From Sulfopaludibacter sp963835555 (GTDB taxonomy: Bacteria > Acidobacteriota > Terriglobia > Bryobacterales > Bryobacteraceae): a DNA stretch of 64,000 nucleotides. The stretch is taken from the NCBI GenBank assembly GCA_963835555.1, contig CAWIGC010000035.1, positions 1 through 64,000 on the forward strand. Reading direction: 5' to 3'. Position numbers and translations under genes: made by a program. The notes under the pieces are model-generated. The model was not told the origin of the DNA. It worked only from the letters and a program-made list of their open reading frames with translations, and did not search any database. Of this stretch, positions 34,035 to 43,558 are shown piece by piece. Position 1 is the first letter of the stretch; each line of letters starts with the position of its first letter.

Positions 34035-36778
34035 ATGAACCGCTATCGGAGCTTCCTGCCCGTTCTGCTCTCGACCGCGGCCGCTCTCGCCGGCACGGCT
34101 CCTCCCACCTACCGCATCGAAACCATAGCCGGCAGCGACCTGCCCGGCGATGGGGACCCGGCGAACCTGGCGCAAATCGGCAACATTCAGGGAGTGGCCA
34201 CCGACCGTCTTGGCAATATCTATCTCTCCGATACCGATCATCACCGCATCCGCAAAATCAATTCCAGCGGCATTATCACCACTGTTGCCGGGAACGGGAC
34301 CGCGGGATTCAGCGGCGACGGCGGCGCGGCCACGCAGGCCCAGCTCAATCTCCCCTATGGGCTCGCCGTGGATCTTGCCGGCAACCTGTATATCGCCGAT
34401 CTGGGCAACAACCGCGTGCGCCGCATGTCCCCCGACGGCGCCATCGGCACCTACGCCGGCAGCGGCCAGACGGTTCTGGGCGACGGAGGGCCGGCCGCCG
34501 CCGCGCTGTTGTCAGGTCCGCGCAATGTGGTGGCGGATAGCGACGGCAGCCTGTACATCTCCGAGTTCCTGGGCCATCGCGTGCGCAAGGTGACGCCCGA
34601 TGGCCACATCGCCACCATCGCCGGCACGGGAGCCGCGGGCTTAGGCGGCGATGGCGGTTTGGCCGTGAAAGCGCAACTCGCTTTTCCGGCCGGTCTCGCG
34701 TGAACCGCGCCGGCACTCTGTACATCGCCGATTCGCAGAACCAGCGCGTGCGCAAAATCCTTCCCGGCGGCGTGATCTCCACGGCGCTGGGCGGTTCCGC
34801 CGGCACTGCGCTTCTATCGCCCATCGCCGTGGCGGTGAATAGTGCCGGCGATCTCTTCGCGGCCGATGCCAGCGCCACCATCCGCTGCCTCACCGCCACC
34901 GGCTCCTGGTTCGACGCTGCGGGCGCCGGCTCAACGGGCTTCGGTGGAGACGGCGGACCGGCTGTGAGCGCGGTGTTGTCCGTACCCCACGATCTCGCCT
35001 TCGACCTCTCCGGCAACCTCTACATCGCCGATGGCGTCCGCATCCGCCGCGTCGACGTATATGGCATCATCCAGACGGTCGCCGGCGAAGGATACCTGCA
35101 CGCCCTGGGCGACGGGAACGCCGCGGCGGCTGCCCTGTTGCTCCGCCCGTCCGGGGTGGCTCTGGACCCCGCCGGCAACCTCTATATCGCCGATACCGGC
35201 ACACAGCGCATTCGCATGGTGGCGCCTTCCGGAGTCATTTCCACTTTCGCAGGCACCGGCGCCGCGGGATACGATCACGATCCGGTCGCCCCCGTTACCG
35301 CAGCACTGAACTCGCCCGAGGGCGTCTCCGCCGGGCCCGCCGGAGCGCTGTTCATTGCCGACACCGAAAATCACCTGGTGCGCCGCGCCAGCGGAGGGAT
35401 CATCTCCACCTTCGCGGGCACCGGCGCCGCCGGCGCGGGCGGGGAAGGCATGCCGCCGCAAGCGACGCCGCTGCGCGAGCCGCGCGCGGTCTGTGCCGAT
35501 GCCGCCGGTACCGTGTACATTGTGGATACGGCGAACCACCGCGTCCTGGCGGTCGGCGCCAACGCGGTCATCGCGATCGTCGCCGGTAACGGTGCAGCGG
35601 GCGACACCGGCGATGGAGGCCCGGCGCGGCTGGCTCAACTGAATCAGCCTGGCGCCTGCGCCGTGGATTCTTTGGGCAACCTGTTCCTCGCCGATACCCT
35701 CAACCACCGCATCCGGAAAGTTACCCCTGCCGGCATCATCAGCACCGTAGCCGGCACCGGCAAGGCGGACAGCGCGGTGGATGAAGTGGCAGCCACCCTT
35801 TCTCCCTTGAATTCGCCGCGGGGCGTGGCGGCCGATAGCAAAGGCAACCTGTTCATCTCCGATACCGCGAACCACCGCATCCGCGCGGTCACCACGGATG
35901 GCGTAATTCATACCATTGCCGGCCAGGGCTCCGCCGGTTTCGCCGGCGATGGCGCCCCCGGCAGTGCGGCGCAAATCAACACACCGCTCGGCCTGCTGGT
36001 AGACGGCTCGGGCAACGTGTACTTTGCCGACTCGTTGAATAACCGCGTTCGCCGTCTGGTTCCGGATCCGTCTTCAACCCCGGCTCCTGTATCCGATCCG
36101 CTCACTACATTGGCGATAGTCAATGCCGCCAGCCTGGTACAGGGTCCCGTGGCGCCGGGCGAATCGATTACGATTTACGGCGCCGGCCTCGGCCCCGACA
36201 CCGGAGTTGCCGGAACGCTCCTTTCCACCGGACTGTACGCCACCCTGCTGGGCGGGGCGGAAGTCCGTTTCGATGGCGTGCCTGCGCCGCTCTTCTACGC
36301 GCAGGCCGGGCAGGTCAACGCGCAGGTGCCGTATACGGTGGCGGGCGCCCCCTCTACCCACGTCGAGCTGTTTTACCGGAATCAACCGGCGGGATCTCTG
36401 GACGTGGCAGTAGCGCCAGCCGCCCCGGGCCTGTTTCCGGCCGTGGGGAATCAGGACGGCAGCACCAACTCCCGGTCCGCTCCGGCGTCTCGCGGCACCG
36501 TGGTCACGCTGTATGCCACCGGGGACGGCTTGACCAACGGAGCCAACATCGCCGGACTTCCCGCCGCCCCGCCGTACGCCAGGCCCGCCGCTCCGGTTAC
36601 GCTTTCCATCGGCGGCGTGAACGCGCAATTGCTGTATGCCGGCAGTGCTCCCGGATTGGTGGGATTGCTTCAGCTCAATGCGGTTGTTCCAGGCGGTTTT
36701 ATTTCGCCGGGCCAGGCGGTCGTGACCCTCACGGTGGGGTCGGTGACTTCTCCGGTTCTGAGCATCTGGGTGCAGTAG
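34035..36778 (+). CDS. Secreted NHL-repeat protein with Solibacter-type C-terminal domain (frameshifted)
   Basis: About 915 aa once one base near 34,692 is restored; the two halves (to 34703 and from 34700) join exactly at FPAGLAVNRAGTLYIAD. The signal peptide is RYRSFLPVLLSTAAALAGT. About a dozen NHL units of the form GNLYIAD..N.RIRKV...G.I.T.AGTG.AG..GDGG follow and should form beta-propellers. The C-terminal ~230 residues (IVNAASLVQGPVAPGESITI, YGAGLGPDTGVAG, QVNAQVPYTVAG, LYATGDGLTNGA) match the TIGR03437-type domain first seen in Solibacter. Role unknown, probably cell-surface adhesion or sugar binding. Confidence 0.85.
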
Positions 36779-36796
36779 AAGTAGACTGATAGGTGA

Positions 36797-37581
36797 ATGC
36801 CGCCTGTCGCCCTGACCATTGCCGGATCGGATCCCAGCGGAGGCGCCGGAATTCAGGCGGACCTCAAGACATTTCACCAGTTCCGGGTTTATGGCGAGGC
36901 CGTCATCACGCTCGTCACCGTGCAGAACAGCACGCGCGTCTCGCGCATTCAGGTGCTGACCCCGCTCCTGGTGCGGGAACAGATCGAAGCCGTGCTTGAG
37001 GATATCCCTCCGGCGGCGGCTAAGACCGGGGCACTCGGCTCCTGCGAAATGGTGCGGGCCATCGCCGAAGCGGCCGAAGTCGTTCCGCTTCCCGCTTGTC
37101 GTGGATCCGGTCATGATCAGCAAGCACGGCCTGCCGTTGTTGCCCGAAGAAGCCATACGCGCTCTGCGCGAGGAGTTGCTGCCGCGCGCCGCCCTGCTCA
37201 CCCCCAACGTCCCGGAAGCGGAGGCGCTCACCGGCATTTCCATCCGCTCTCTGGACGACGCGCGCCACGCCGCCTGCCGCATTTTGCAGATGGGCCCGCG
37301 CGCGGTATTGATCAAAGGCGGGCATCTGGAGGGCGATGCCATCGATCTGCTCTGGGACGGCGCGGCGTGGCATGAGTTTCCCGCGCACCGGATCGCGACG
37401 CGCCATACCCATGGCACCGGCTGCACCTATTCGGCCGCCATTACCGCGGGACTGGCGCAAGGCCTGCCGCTGTGCGATGCCGTGGCCCGCGCCAAACAGT
37501 TTGTTCACGAAGCCATCCGCGACCGCTCCCGGGCTAGGGCGCGGCTGCGGTCCCGTAAATCACCATGCCGAGGTCGTATGA
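36797..37581 (+). CDS. thiD: Hydroxymethylpyrimidine/phosphomethylpyrimidine kinase ThiD (frameshifted)
   Basis: About 260 aa after repair. It starts MPPVALTIAGSDPSGGAGIQ, then ADLKTFHQFRVYGEAVITLV and PPAAAKTGALGSCEMVRAIA. A shift near 37,090 leads to LVVDPVMISKHGLPLLPEEA and TPNVPEAEALTGISI, then VLIKGGHLEGDAIDLLWDG, with the ATP/anion hole HTHGTGCTYSAAITAGLAQG. A second shift near 37,525 restores the usual end APGLGRGCGPVNHHA. The enzyme makes HMP-pyrophosphate for thiamine. Only 18 bases separate it from the NHL gene, so there is no TPP riboswitch here. Confidence 0.88.
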
Positions 37582-37817
37582 CATTTGCCGATCTGCTGCT
37601 TTCCGCCATTCAACGCTCCGAGATTCCGCTGCGCTTCGAGCCCGGCGCCGAAGAGGCCGTCGCCGCGCCGGTCACCGAAATGCTGCAAGCCTGGATCACC
37701 GCACACATGCCCGCCGGTGATGCGCGGACCGATTACGACGCCGGCTATCGCGCCCTCGCCCTGCGTCTGCTGGCCGAATTGAGTGGATCCGCGGAGTTGC
37801 CGCCGGTAACGTCCTGA
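37578..37817 (+). CDS. Small hypothetical protein coupled to thiD (79 aa)
   Basis: ATG overlaps the thiD stop by four bases (GTATGA). MTFADLLLSAIQRSEIPLRF, then EPGAEEAVAAPVTEMLQAWI and DYDAGYRALALRLLAELSGS give an acidic, helical, soluble protein. It may be fused to or partner with ThiD, but I recognise no family. Confidence 0.5.
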   Translation: MTFADLLLSAIQRSEIPLRFEPGAEEAVAAPVTEMLQAWITAHMPAGDARTDYDAGYRALALRLLAELSGSAELPPVTS

Positions 37818-37852
37818 CGCGCCGCCCGCCCCGGTGCGATAGGCTGTTATTG

Positions 37853-38068
37853 ATGACCAAGGTACAAGTTCGATTCCGCCTCCAGAAGCCGCTCGACGAC
37901 TTAATGCTCAACCGCTTATCCGACACGACCTCGCTATACGGCATTCAGAAGATCAAAGTCGATCCGGCGTTGGACGGCCTGATGGTGGAATACGACGCCA
38001 CGCGCCTGCGTCCGGCAGAAGTGGAGTCCGCGCTCGCGGGCGCGGGGATACCGGTTCAAAGCGAGTAA
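37853..38068 (+). CDS. Small HMA-like fold protein (71 aa)
   Basis: TKVQVRFRLQKPLDDLMLNR, then LYGIQKIKVDPALDGLMVEY and TRLRPAEVESALAGAGIPVQ follow the beta-alpha-beta-beta-alpha-beta order of heavy-metal-associated domains (..G.I..I.VDP....V.YD...L...EV..AL..AG..V), but the CxxC metal site is absent. It may be a non-metal ferredoxin-like protein. The first ATG after TTG at 37850 is used. Confidence 0.6.
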   Translation: MTKVQVRFRLQKPLDDLMLNRLSDTTSLYGIQKIKVDPALDGLMVEYDATRLRPAEVESALAGAGIPVQSE

Positions 38069-38090
38069 GGCACAAACGCGCGCGCTGGAG

Positions 38091-38681
38091 TTAATTTCCC
38101 TTTTTGGGTGTGCCCGTTTTCGACGTCGTCTTCCTGGTGCCGGGTTCCTTCAGCAGCGCTTCGATCTGCGTACGCAGATTCGTCTCCTGCTGCGGGTCGG
38201 CGAACCACGCTTCTTCGCCGCCCTCGTGCTGCGCGCGAATGTTGAACTGGCGATCGATGAAGGCCAGCATCGGCATGTGGGGAAGATTGTTCAGGGAGTA
38301 CTGATAGTAGTCCAGCACGGCTTTGACGTCGCTGCTGTATCCCACCGGGAAGGGCGGATTGAATTGCTTGATGAACAGCGGCACAGCCAGGTCGGGAGAG
38401 TCCTGGGCGGCGGCGTATGCCACCACCTGCAATCCCCGCGGGCCCAGTTCGTTCTGCAGTTTGGTGAGCAGGGTAATGGTGTGCTGGCAATGCGAGCAGG
38501 TAGTCAGAATGGCCGCGAATACGATGGCCTTGCCCTTGAAACTGCTGAGCTGAAGGGACGGCTTCCCTCCCGTCATGTTGATCGCAAAATCCGGGGACTT
38601 ACGGGGCAGTTGCTGCGCCGGTAACGCGCCCGCGGCGACGGCAAGAGCCGCCAGAGAGAGAACCATCCTGCGCTGGACCAT
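38091..38681 (-). CDS. Exported thioredoxin-fold (TlpA/AhpC-type) protein
   Basis: 196 aa with the signal peptide RRMVLSLAALAVAAGALPAQ. SPDFAINMTGGKPSLQLSSF, then KGKAIVFAAILTTCSHCQHT carries a CSHC redox pair, followed by LGPRGLQVVAYAAAQDSPDL and LNNLPHMPMLAFIDRQFNIR with the cis-Pro loop. The C-terminal tail is basic. It is probably a periplasmic thiol oxidoreductase. It lies 18 bases after the metallopeptidase gene on the same strand. Confidence 0.8.
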   Translation of the reverse strand: MVQRRMVLSLAALAVAAGALPAQQLPRKSPDFAINMTGGKPSLQLSSFKGKAIVFAAILTTCSHCQHTITLLTKLQNELGPRGLQVVAYAAAQDSPDLAVPLFIKQFNPPFPVGYSSDVKAVLDYYQYSLNNLPHMPMLAFIDRQFNIRAQHEGGEEAWFADPQQETNLRTQIEALLKEPGTRKTTSKTGTPKKGN

Positions 38682-38699
38682 AAGTTTCAGTCTACCAGT

Positions 38700-39951
38700 T
38701 CAACTTGCCGGTTCCAGCCCTTCCATGCTGGTAACCAGAGCGCCTTTCCGCTCCAACACGAACTGGCCGTCATCGCCCATGCCGGAGATGCGATCCGCAG
38801 TTTCGGAAGCGATCGTCAGGCTCTTCCACTTCTTCTCCAGGGTCCTGCGATAGGCCGCGAAAAAGCTCCGCGCGCTGTCCTCGCTGTCCCATTCCGAAGC
38901 ATAGAGCAGCACGACGCGCCCGGCCTTTTTGTTTTCGAGCAGCTCAAAGTTGCAGCCGCGCCAGTGGGGCGCGATCTCCGCCGCATCCTGCTTTCCGGCG
39001 TACTGTTCCAGCAGAATGGTGTGCTCCAGTTCGCCCAGCGATCCGCCCACCAGGCCCTTATAGCGGCGCGGCAGGTGCGGGTCGGGCAGCGCCGGGTCGG
39101 TGGGTTTGACGCCGGCGAAATACTTGTCCGGATGGATGATCTGCTGGGTGGAGAGCGGCGGGTGGCGGAACACCTGGGCGAAGCCCTCCTGCTTATCGCG
39201 ATGAATCACGGCGTCCTGAAACAGCATTCCCTTGGTGTATGGAAAAATCAGAGTCTGTCGTAGATACAGCGGCGATTTGTCATAGACCGGGAACTGGCCG
39301 CCCGCGCCCGAATCGGATTCGCCGCTCATCATCGGCCACCAGTGCCGGCGATGTCTGGAGCGATTGGCCGTTCTTGCGCGCCAGGAATTCGGACATCATC
39401 CAGGTAGCCTGCCCTTCCATCACCGCCAGGCGCGCGGTGGATCCGTCATCGCTTTTGCGGCCCGGCGTTGATGAACTTCGCCAGGTTGAAGTTCTGGTCT
39501 GCCAGGGCGTGGGACAGTTCGTGCGCCAGCACCGGTTCCTGCGGTTCCTTGGCTGTCGGACTCGGTGATGAACAGCTTCTTCTTGTTGTAATCGTAAAAG
39601 GCGGCGGCCTGTTCGGTGAGCAGGTCCACGGTACTCTCCGCCAGGTCGAAATCCTGCGGGACGAAGCCAAATTTCTTGAGCGTCAACTCTTCGGCCCGAA
39701 TCTCCTCCGGGCTGCGACTCTTCTTTGACACGCTTTTTCAGGAACTCGTTGACCTTTTCCTTACTGATGAAATCGCACGGCACCGGGTGTTTCAGCTTCA
39801 TCCCCGAAATCTGTGTCAGTTCCGACGCGATTGTGGGTACCTGTCCACAGAGTTGACGGGAATCCTGCTGCGCGGCGGACAGCACCGCCACCAGCAACAG
39901 AAATCCCGCCAATTTGAGCCTGCCGAATGCGCGGTACAATAGGGACTCCAT
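38700..39951 (-). CDS. Exported HExxH metallopeptidase-like protein (several frameshifts)
   Basis: Starts MESLLYRAFGRLKLAGFLLL with a signal peptide, then QISGMKLKHPVPCDFISKEK. Shifts near 39,720 and 39,550 give TLKKFGFVPQDFDLAESTVD, AAAFYDYNKKKLFITESDSQ and VLAHELSHALADQNFNLAKF with the zinc motif HELSH. After another shift at ~39,470, RLAVMEGQATWMMSEFLARK gives the likely third ligand Glu. The last part (38700-39332) reads VYDKSPLYLRQTLIFPYTKG and HWRGCNFELLENKKAGRVVL. The AHELTHALxDQ pattern belongs to an uncharacterised acidobacterial peptidase family. Four indels in one gene suggest poor consensus here. Confidence 0.6.
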
Positions 39952-39979
39952 CCAGTTTCAATTCTAGAGGAGATTTGTT

Positions 39980-40126
39980 TTGGCTGATGAAAAACCGGTA
40001 AGCGATAAACTGTACCAGGCGGAATATCTGGGTAGCGGCACCTTTGTGATCTCTAAGCCCAAGCGGAAGAAGATCAAAGCGCGCCAGTCCCAATTAAAGA
40101 ACCTACGGCGCGGATCGCGCAAGTAG
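39980..40126 (+). CDS. Small basic protein with TTG start (48 aa)
   Basis: TTG at 39980 with AGAGGAG seven bases upstream. The product reads ADEKPVSDKLYQAEYLGSGT, FVISKPKRKKIKARQSQLKN and LRRGSRK. The second half is strongly basic and could bind nucleic acid or ribosomes. A clean ribosome-binding site and a full use of the gap between two genes support it. No family is recognised. Confidence 0.5.
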   Translation: MADEKPVSDKLYQAEYLGSGTFVISKPKRKKIKARQSQLKNLRRGSRK

Positions 40127-40249
40127 TTAGTGGCGTGCGCGGCGCCCGGTATCCATGATCCGGAACAGGCCTTCCAGCGCCGCCTTCTGCAGAGCAAAGG
40201 CTCCCACGAAACTGCCCAAAAGCGTTGCGCCGATCACGAAGGCATCCAT
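40127..40249 (-). CDS. Single-span membrane peptide (40 aa)
   Basis: MDAFVIGATLLGSFVGAFAL then QKAALEGLFRIMDTGRRARH. One membrane span is followed by a basic amphipathic tail. It fits exactly between the 48-aa gene (its stop is adjacent, convergent) and the glucarate dehydratase gene, which starts 40 bases from its start on the other strand. No family is recognised. Confidence 0.45.
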   Translation of the reverse strand: MDAFVIGATLLGSFVGAFALQKAALEGLFRIMDTGRRARH

Positions 40250-40288
40250 CGTCGTATCTCCGCTGTTTCGAAGAGCAATTGAGGTGCC

Positions 40289-41608
40289 ATGCGAATCACC
40301 GATGTCGTTCTCCATCCGATCGCCATCGCCGATCCACCGCTGCGCAGTTCTTACGGGCTACACGCACCGTTTGCGTTGCGCACCATCGTAGAACTGAAGA
40401 CCGATTCTGGCCTTACGGGTATCAGCGAGACGTACGGCGGAGATGGTCCGTTGACAGGGCTGATGGCAGTCCGGCAGCGCGTCATCGGCATGGATCCGTT
40501 CCAACTCGCGGGGCTGTATCGCGATCTGACGGCCGATGCCGAAAGCCAAATCGCGGCCGCTCCGGGAGGACGGTCCCAGACCTACCTGGTACCCGGCGAG
40601 AACCCCTTGGACCGCCATACCCGGACCTACGCCGCGATCGAAATCGCCTGCCTGGACGTGATTGGCAAGGCGGTTGGCAAACCGTGCTGCGATGTAATTG
40701 GGGGGCGCGTGCGCGACCGGGTGAGCTTCTCGGCTTACCTCTTCTACAAACACGGCGGAGGCGGGGGCGTAGGGGACGATGCCCGCGAGGACGAATATGG
40801 CGAGGTGCTCGACCCCGAAGCCTGCGTGCGGGAGTGCCGGCAGATGATTGCGCAGTACGGCTTCCGCGAAATCAAGCTCAAGGGCGGGGTACTGGAACCG
40901 GATGTGGAAATTGCCAGCATTCGGGCACTGCGGCAGGCTTTCGGCAACGCATACCCGCTGCGCATCGATCCGAATTGCGCCTGGAGCGTGGAGACGAGCC
41001 TGCGTGTGGGCCGCGAATTGAAGGACGAACTTTCCGCCGGAGGCTATATGGAAGATCCCTGTGCGTCTCTCGAAGGCATGGGGGAAGTGCGCCGCTATTT
41101 GCTGGCCGAAGGCAATGAGACACCGCAAGCCAGCAATGTAGCCGTTACCTGTTTTGCCGACGTTCCGCGCGCGAAAGAACTGGACGCCGTGCAAATTGTG
41201 CTCTCCGACCCGCATTACTGGGGCGGCATGCGAAACGTCCAACAGCTTTCGCACCTCACCAGCGTGCTCGGCATGGGGCTTTCGATGCACTCCAACAGTC
41301 ACCTGGGCGTGAGCCTGATGGCCATGACCCATGCGGCGGCGGCGTGCCCGAATCTGACCTATGCCTGCGACACCCACTATCCGTGGCAGACGGAGCGCGA
41401 CGAAGTAGTGGCCGGTGGGCGCATCCAATTCATCGATGGCTGCGTGCCCATTCCCGACAAGCCCGGGCTCGGCGTGGAACTGGATTACGACCAGGTGGCA
41501 CGCGGGCGCGAACGCTACCAGAAGATCCCCTTCCGCAAACGCGACGACGAGGCGGAAATGCGCCAGCACGTGGACCCGGAGTGGAAGCGCGTCTTGCCGC
41601 GGTGGTAA
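40289..41608 (+). CDS. Glucarate dehydratase-like enolase-superfamily enzyme
   Basis: 439 aa. MRITDVVLHPIAIADPPLRS begins the capping domain; TYLVPGENPLDRHTRTYAAI and AIEIACLDVIGKAVGKPCCD lead into the barrel. Catalytic features are the KxK in FREIKLKGGV, metal ligands beginning with Asp in YPLRIDPNCAWSVETSLRV, and the catalytic His in GMGLSMHSNSHLGVSLMAMT. Length and the SMHSNSHLG signature fit the glucarate dehydratase subgroup, which converts D-glucarate to 5-keto-4-deoxyglucarate. A GH27 galactosidase gene lies convergent next to it, suggesting plant-sugar catabolism. Confidence 0.85.
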   Translation: MRITDVVLHPIAIADPPLRSSYGLHAPFALRTIVELKTDSGLTGISETYGGDGPLTGLMAVRQRVIGMDPFQLAGLYRDLTADAESQIAAAPGGRSQTYLVPGENPLDRHTRTYAAIEIACLDVIGKAVGKPCCDVIGGRVRDRVSFSAYLFYKHGGGGGVGDDAREDEYGEVLDPEACVRECRQMIAQYGFREIKLKGGVLEPDVEIASIRALRQAFGNAYPLRIDPNCAWSVETSLRVGRELKDELSAGGYMEDPCASLEGMGEVRRYLLAEGNETPQASNVAVTCFADVPRAKELDAVQIVLSDPHYWGGMRNVQQLSHLTSVLGMGLSMHSNSHLGVSLMAMTHAAAACPNLTYACDTHYPWQTERDEVVAGGRIQFIDGCVPIPDKPGLGVELDYDQVARGRERYQKIPFRKRDDEAEMRQHVDPEWKRVLPRW

Positions 41609-42850
41609 CTAACGCCCGCCGATCAGGCGCACGCCGTGCGCTGGAACAATCATGTCTGGCTCGACCGGTTGGCCGGTCCACAAGTCACGCGGCTTCGACA
41701 GCTTCATGTCGAAATGGGCGGGCGCGGGCTGTTCTCCGGTATTGAAAAATGCCAGGTACTTCTCACCCTTCGGCCCGGTGGACTCCCAGACGATCTGGCC
41801 GTCATTCGCACTGAGTTGATGCGCGTTCGTGCCCTTCTGATTCACTGCCAGCACGGCATCGTTGGTCAGGAGCGAGTAGGTGAAGTCGTCGCTGGTGGGC
41901 AAATCGCCGCCCATCATGAGCGGACTTCGCGCGATGCACCACAGGGTGATAAGCGTTCGCTGCTCCTCGTGAGAGAGCAGACTCATGCGGTCGTTGCCGC
42001 GCTCGGCGCGCAGGCCGATGTGGCCCAGCGGCAGCATGTCCGCATCGGGCCATCCGCCGGGCTTGGAATAGCGGCTCCACTTGTCCATGAGGCCGAAGGT
42101 TTTGAGCACGTCCTGCCAGCGGTCCCACAGGTCGCCGGAGACGCGCCACAGGTTGGCATTGGCGGCGTAGAAGTCGGCCTTGGCGATATCGGCGGGGCCG
42201 GGCGACAGGCTCAGCACGATGGGGCGCCGGGACTTCACGATGGCCTTGTGGAGCGCCTCGATCTCGGCAGCGTGCAGGGGAATCGCCATGTCGTCAGCCT
42301 TGATATAGTCGATGCCCCACCCGGCATAGAGCTTGACGATGGAATCGTAATACTCCTGCCCGCCGGGCTTACTCATATCGACGCCATACATATCGCTGTT
42401 CCACCGGCAGGTGGAGGACGTGTCGGCAATTTGCGCCGCTACTGCCGCGCGCCGCGGCACGCCGCGCATGATATGGATGCCGAACTTCAGCCCTTTTCCG
42501 TGGACGTAGGCGGCCAGCGGGCCGAAACCCTTGCCGCCGGCGGCGGAGGGAAATCGATTGACCGCCGGGGTGAGGCGTCCCTGGCTGTCCATGGTGAGCT
42601 CGGCATTGGGACGATAGCCGTGGGCTTTGGCCTGCGGGTCCGACCATTGGATGTCCACCACGATGTACTGCCAGCCGTGGCGCTTCAGTTTGGCGGCCAT
42701 GGCATCGGCGTTGGCTTTGACCTCCGCTTCGGTGACCGTGGTGCCGTAGGAGTCCCAACTGTTCCAGCCCACCGGCGGCGTGGAAGCCAGGGGGCCATCG
42801 GCCGCGAGAGCCACCGATACGGCCCAAAGAAAAAACAAAAAGCCCTTCAC
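41609..42850 (-). CDS. GH27 alpha-galactosidase, secreted
   Basis: 413 aa with GTG start and the signal MKGFLFFLWAVSVALAADG. The GH27 motif TPPVGWNSWDSYGTTVTEAE opens the barrel; YIVVDIQWSDPQAKAHGYRP, then GLKFGIHIMRGVPRRA follow. The nucleophile Asp is in GWGIDYIKADDMAIP and the acid/base Asp in WRVSGDLWDRWQDV. C-terminal GGWPDADMLPLGHIGLRAER and RSPLMMGGDLPTSDDFTYSL are typical. It removes terminal alpha-galactose from plant or algal glycans. The gene stop is one base from the glucarate dehydratase stop (convergent). Confidence 0.92.
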   Translation of the reverse strand: MKGFLFFLWAVSVALAADGPLASTPPVGWNSWDSYGTTVTEAEVKANADAMAAKLKRHGWQYIVVDIQWSDPQAKAHGYRPNAELTMDSQGRLTPAVNRFPSAAGGKGFGPLAAYVHGKGLKFGIHIMRGVPRRAAVAAQIADTSSTCRWNSDMYGVDMSKPGGQEYYDSIVKLYAGWGIDYIKADDMAIPLHAAEIEALHKAIVKSRRPIVLSLSPGPADIAKADFYAANANLWRVSGDLWDRWQDVLKTFGLMDKWSRYSKPGGWPDADMLPLGHIGLRAERGNDRMSLLSHEEQRTLITLWCIARSPLMMGGDLPTSDDFTYSLLTNDAVLAVNQKGTNAHQLSANDGQIVWESTGPKGEKYLAFFNTGEQPAPAHFDMKLSKPRDLWTGQPVEPDMIVPAHGVRLIGGR

Positions 42851-42861
42851 AGAGAGTAGTT

Positions 42862-43558
42862 TACCGCTCTTGGCGCGCTACCGTCCGGGCGACCGCTCCC
42901 ACCCGCCCGCGGCACGGGGAGCCCCGCGGCCGATGCCGGGGAAGGGGGAATCGCGTGCGGCCCGGGCCGGCAGGCAGCGCGCCGTGTGAGGAGCGCCTTG
43001 TGCGGCAGCGTCATCGAAGCCGTTCGCATCGTTACCGCTCTTGGCGCGCTACCGTCCGGGCGACCGCTCCCATCCGCCCGCGGCACGGGGAGCCCCGCGG
43101 CCGATGCCGGGGAAGGGGGAATCGCGTGCGGCCCGGTCCGGCAGGCAGCGCGCCGTGTGAGGACCGCCTTGTGCGGCAGCGTCATCGAAGCCGTTCGCAT
43201 CGTTACCGCTCTTGGCGCGCTACCGTCCGGGCGGCCGCTCTTGCCCGCCTGCGGCACGGGGAGCCACGCGGCCGATGCTGGGGAAGGGGGAATCGCGTGC
43301 GGCCCGGTCCGGCAGGCAGCGCGCCGTGTGAGGACCGCTTGTGCGGCAGCGTCATCGAAGCCGTTCGAATCGTTACCGCTCTTGCCCTGCTACCACCCGG
43401 GCGACCACTCCCACCCGCCCGCGGCACGGGGAGCCACGCGGCCGATGCTGGGGAAGGGGAAGTGGAAAGCCATTACGTGCATGCACTCGCGTGCGGCCCG
43501 GTCCAGCAGGCAGCGCCGTGTGAGGACCGCCTGCGCGGCAGCGTGATCGAAGCCGTTG
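42862..43558 (-). repeat. Four-copy ~171-bp tandem array derived from the MBL gene 3' end
   Basis: Units start at 42862, 43033, 43204 and 43374 (each TACCGCTCTTG...), spacing 171, 171 and 170 bases. Copies 1 and 2 are nearly identical; copies 3 and 4 are more diverged. Copy 4 forms the C-terminal codons and stop of the MBL-fold gene. Copies 1-3 lie beyond that stop and lack a ~30-base segment found in copy 4 (aagtggaaagccattacgtg and on). In the antisense frame every copy still encodes an AAAQAVLTRR-like peptide. Confidence 0.9.

Noticed and set aside
36779..36797. TPP riboswitch before thiD
   Set aside because: Only 18 bases separate thiD from the NHL gene, too few for the aptamer, and no THI box is seen.
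42862..43558. CRISPR or rDNA-type repeat
   Set aside because: Units are 171 bp, without short repeats and variable spacers, and the last unit is coding sequence of the MBL gene.
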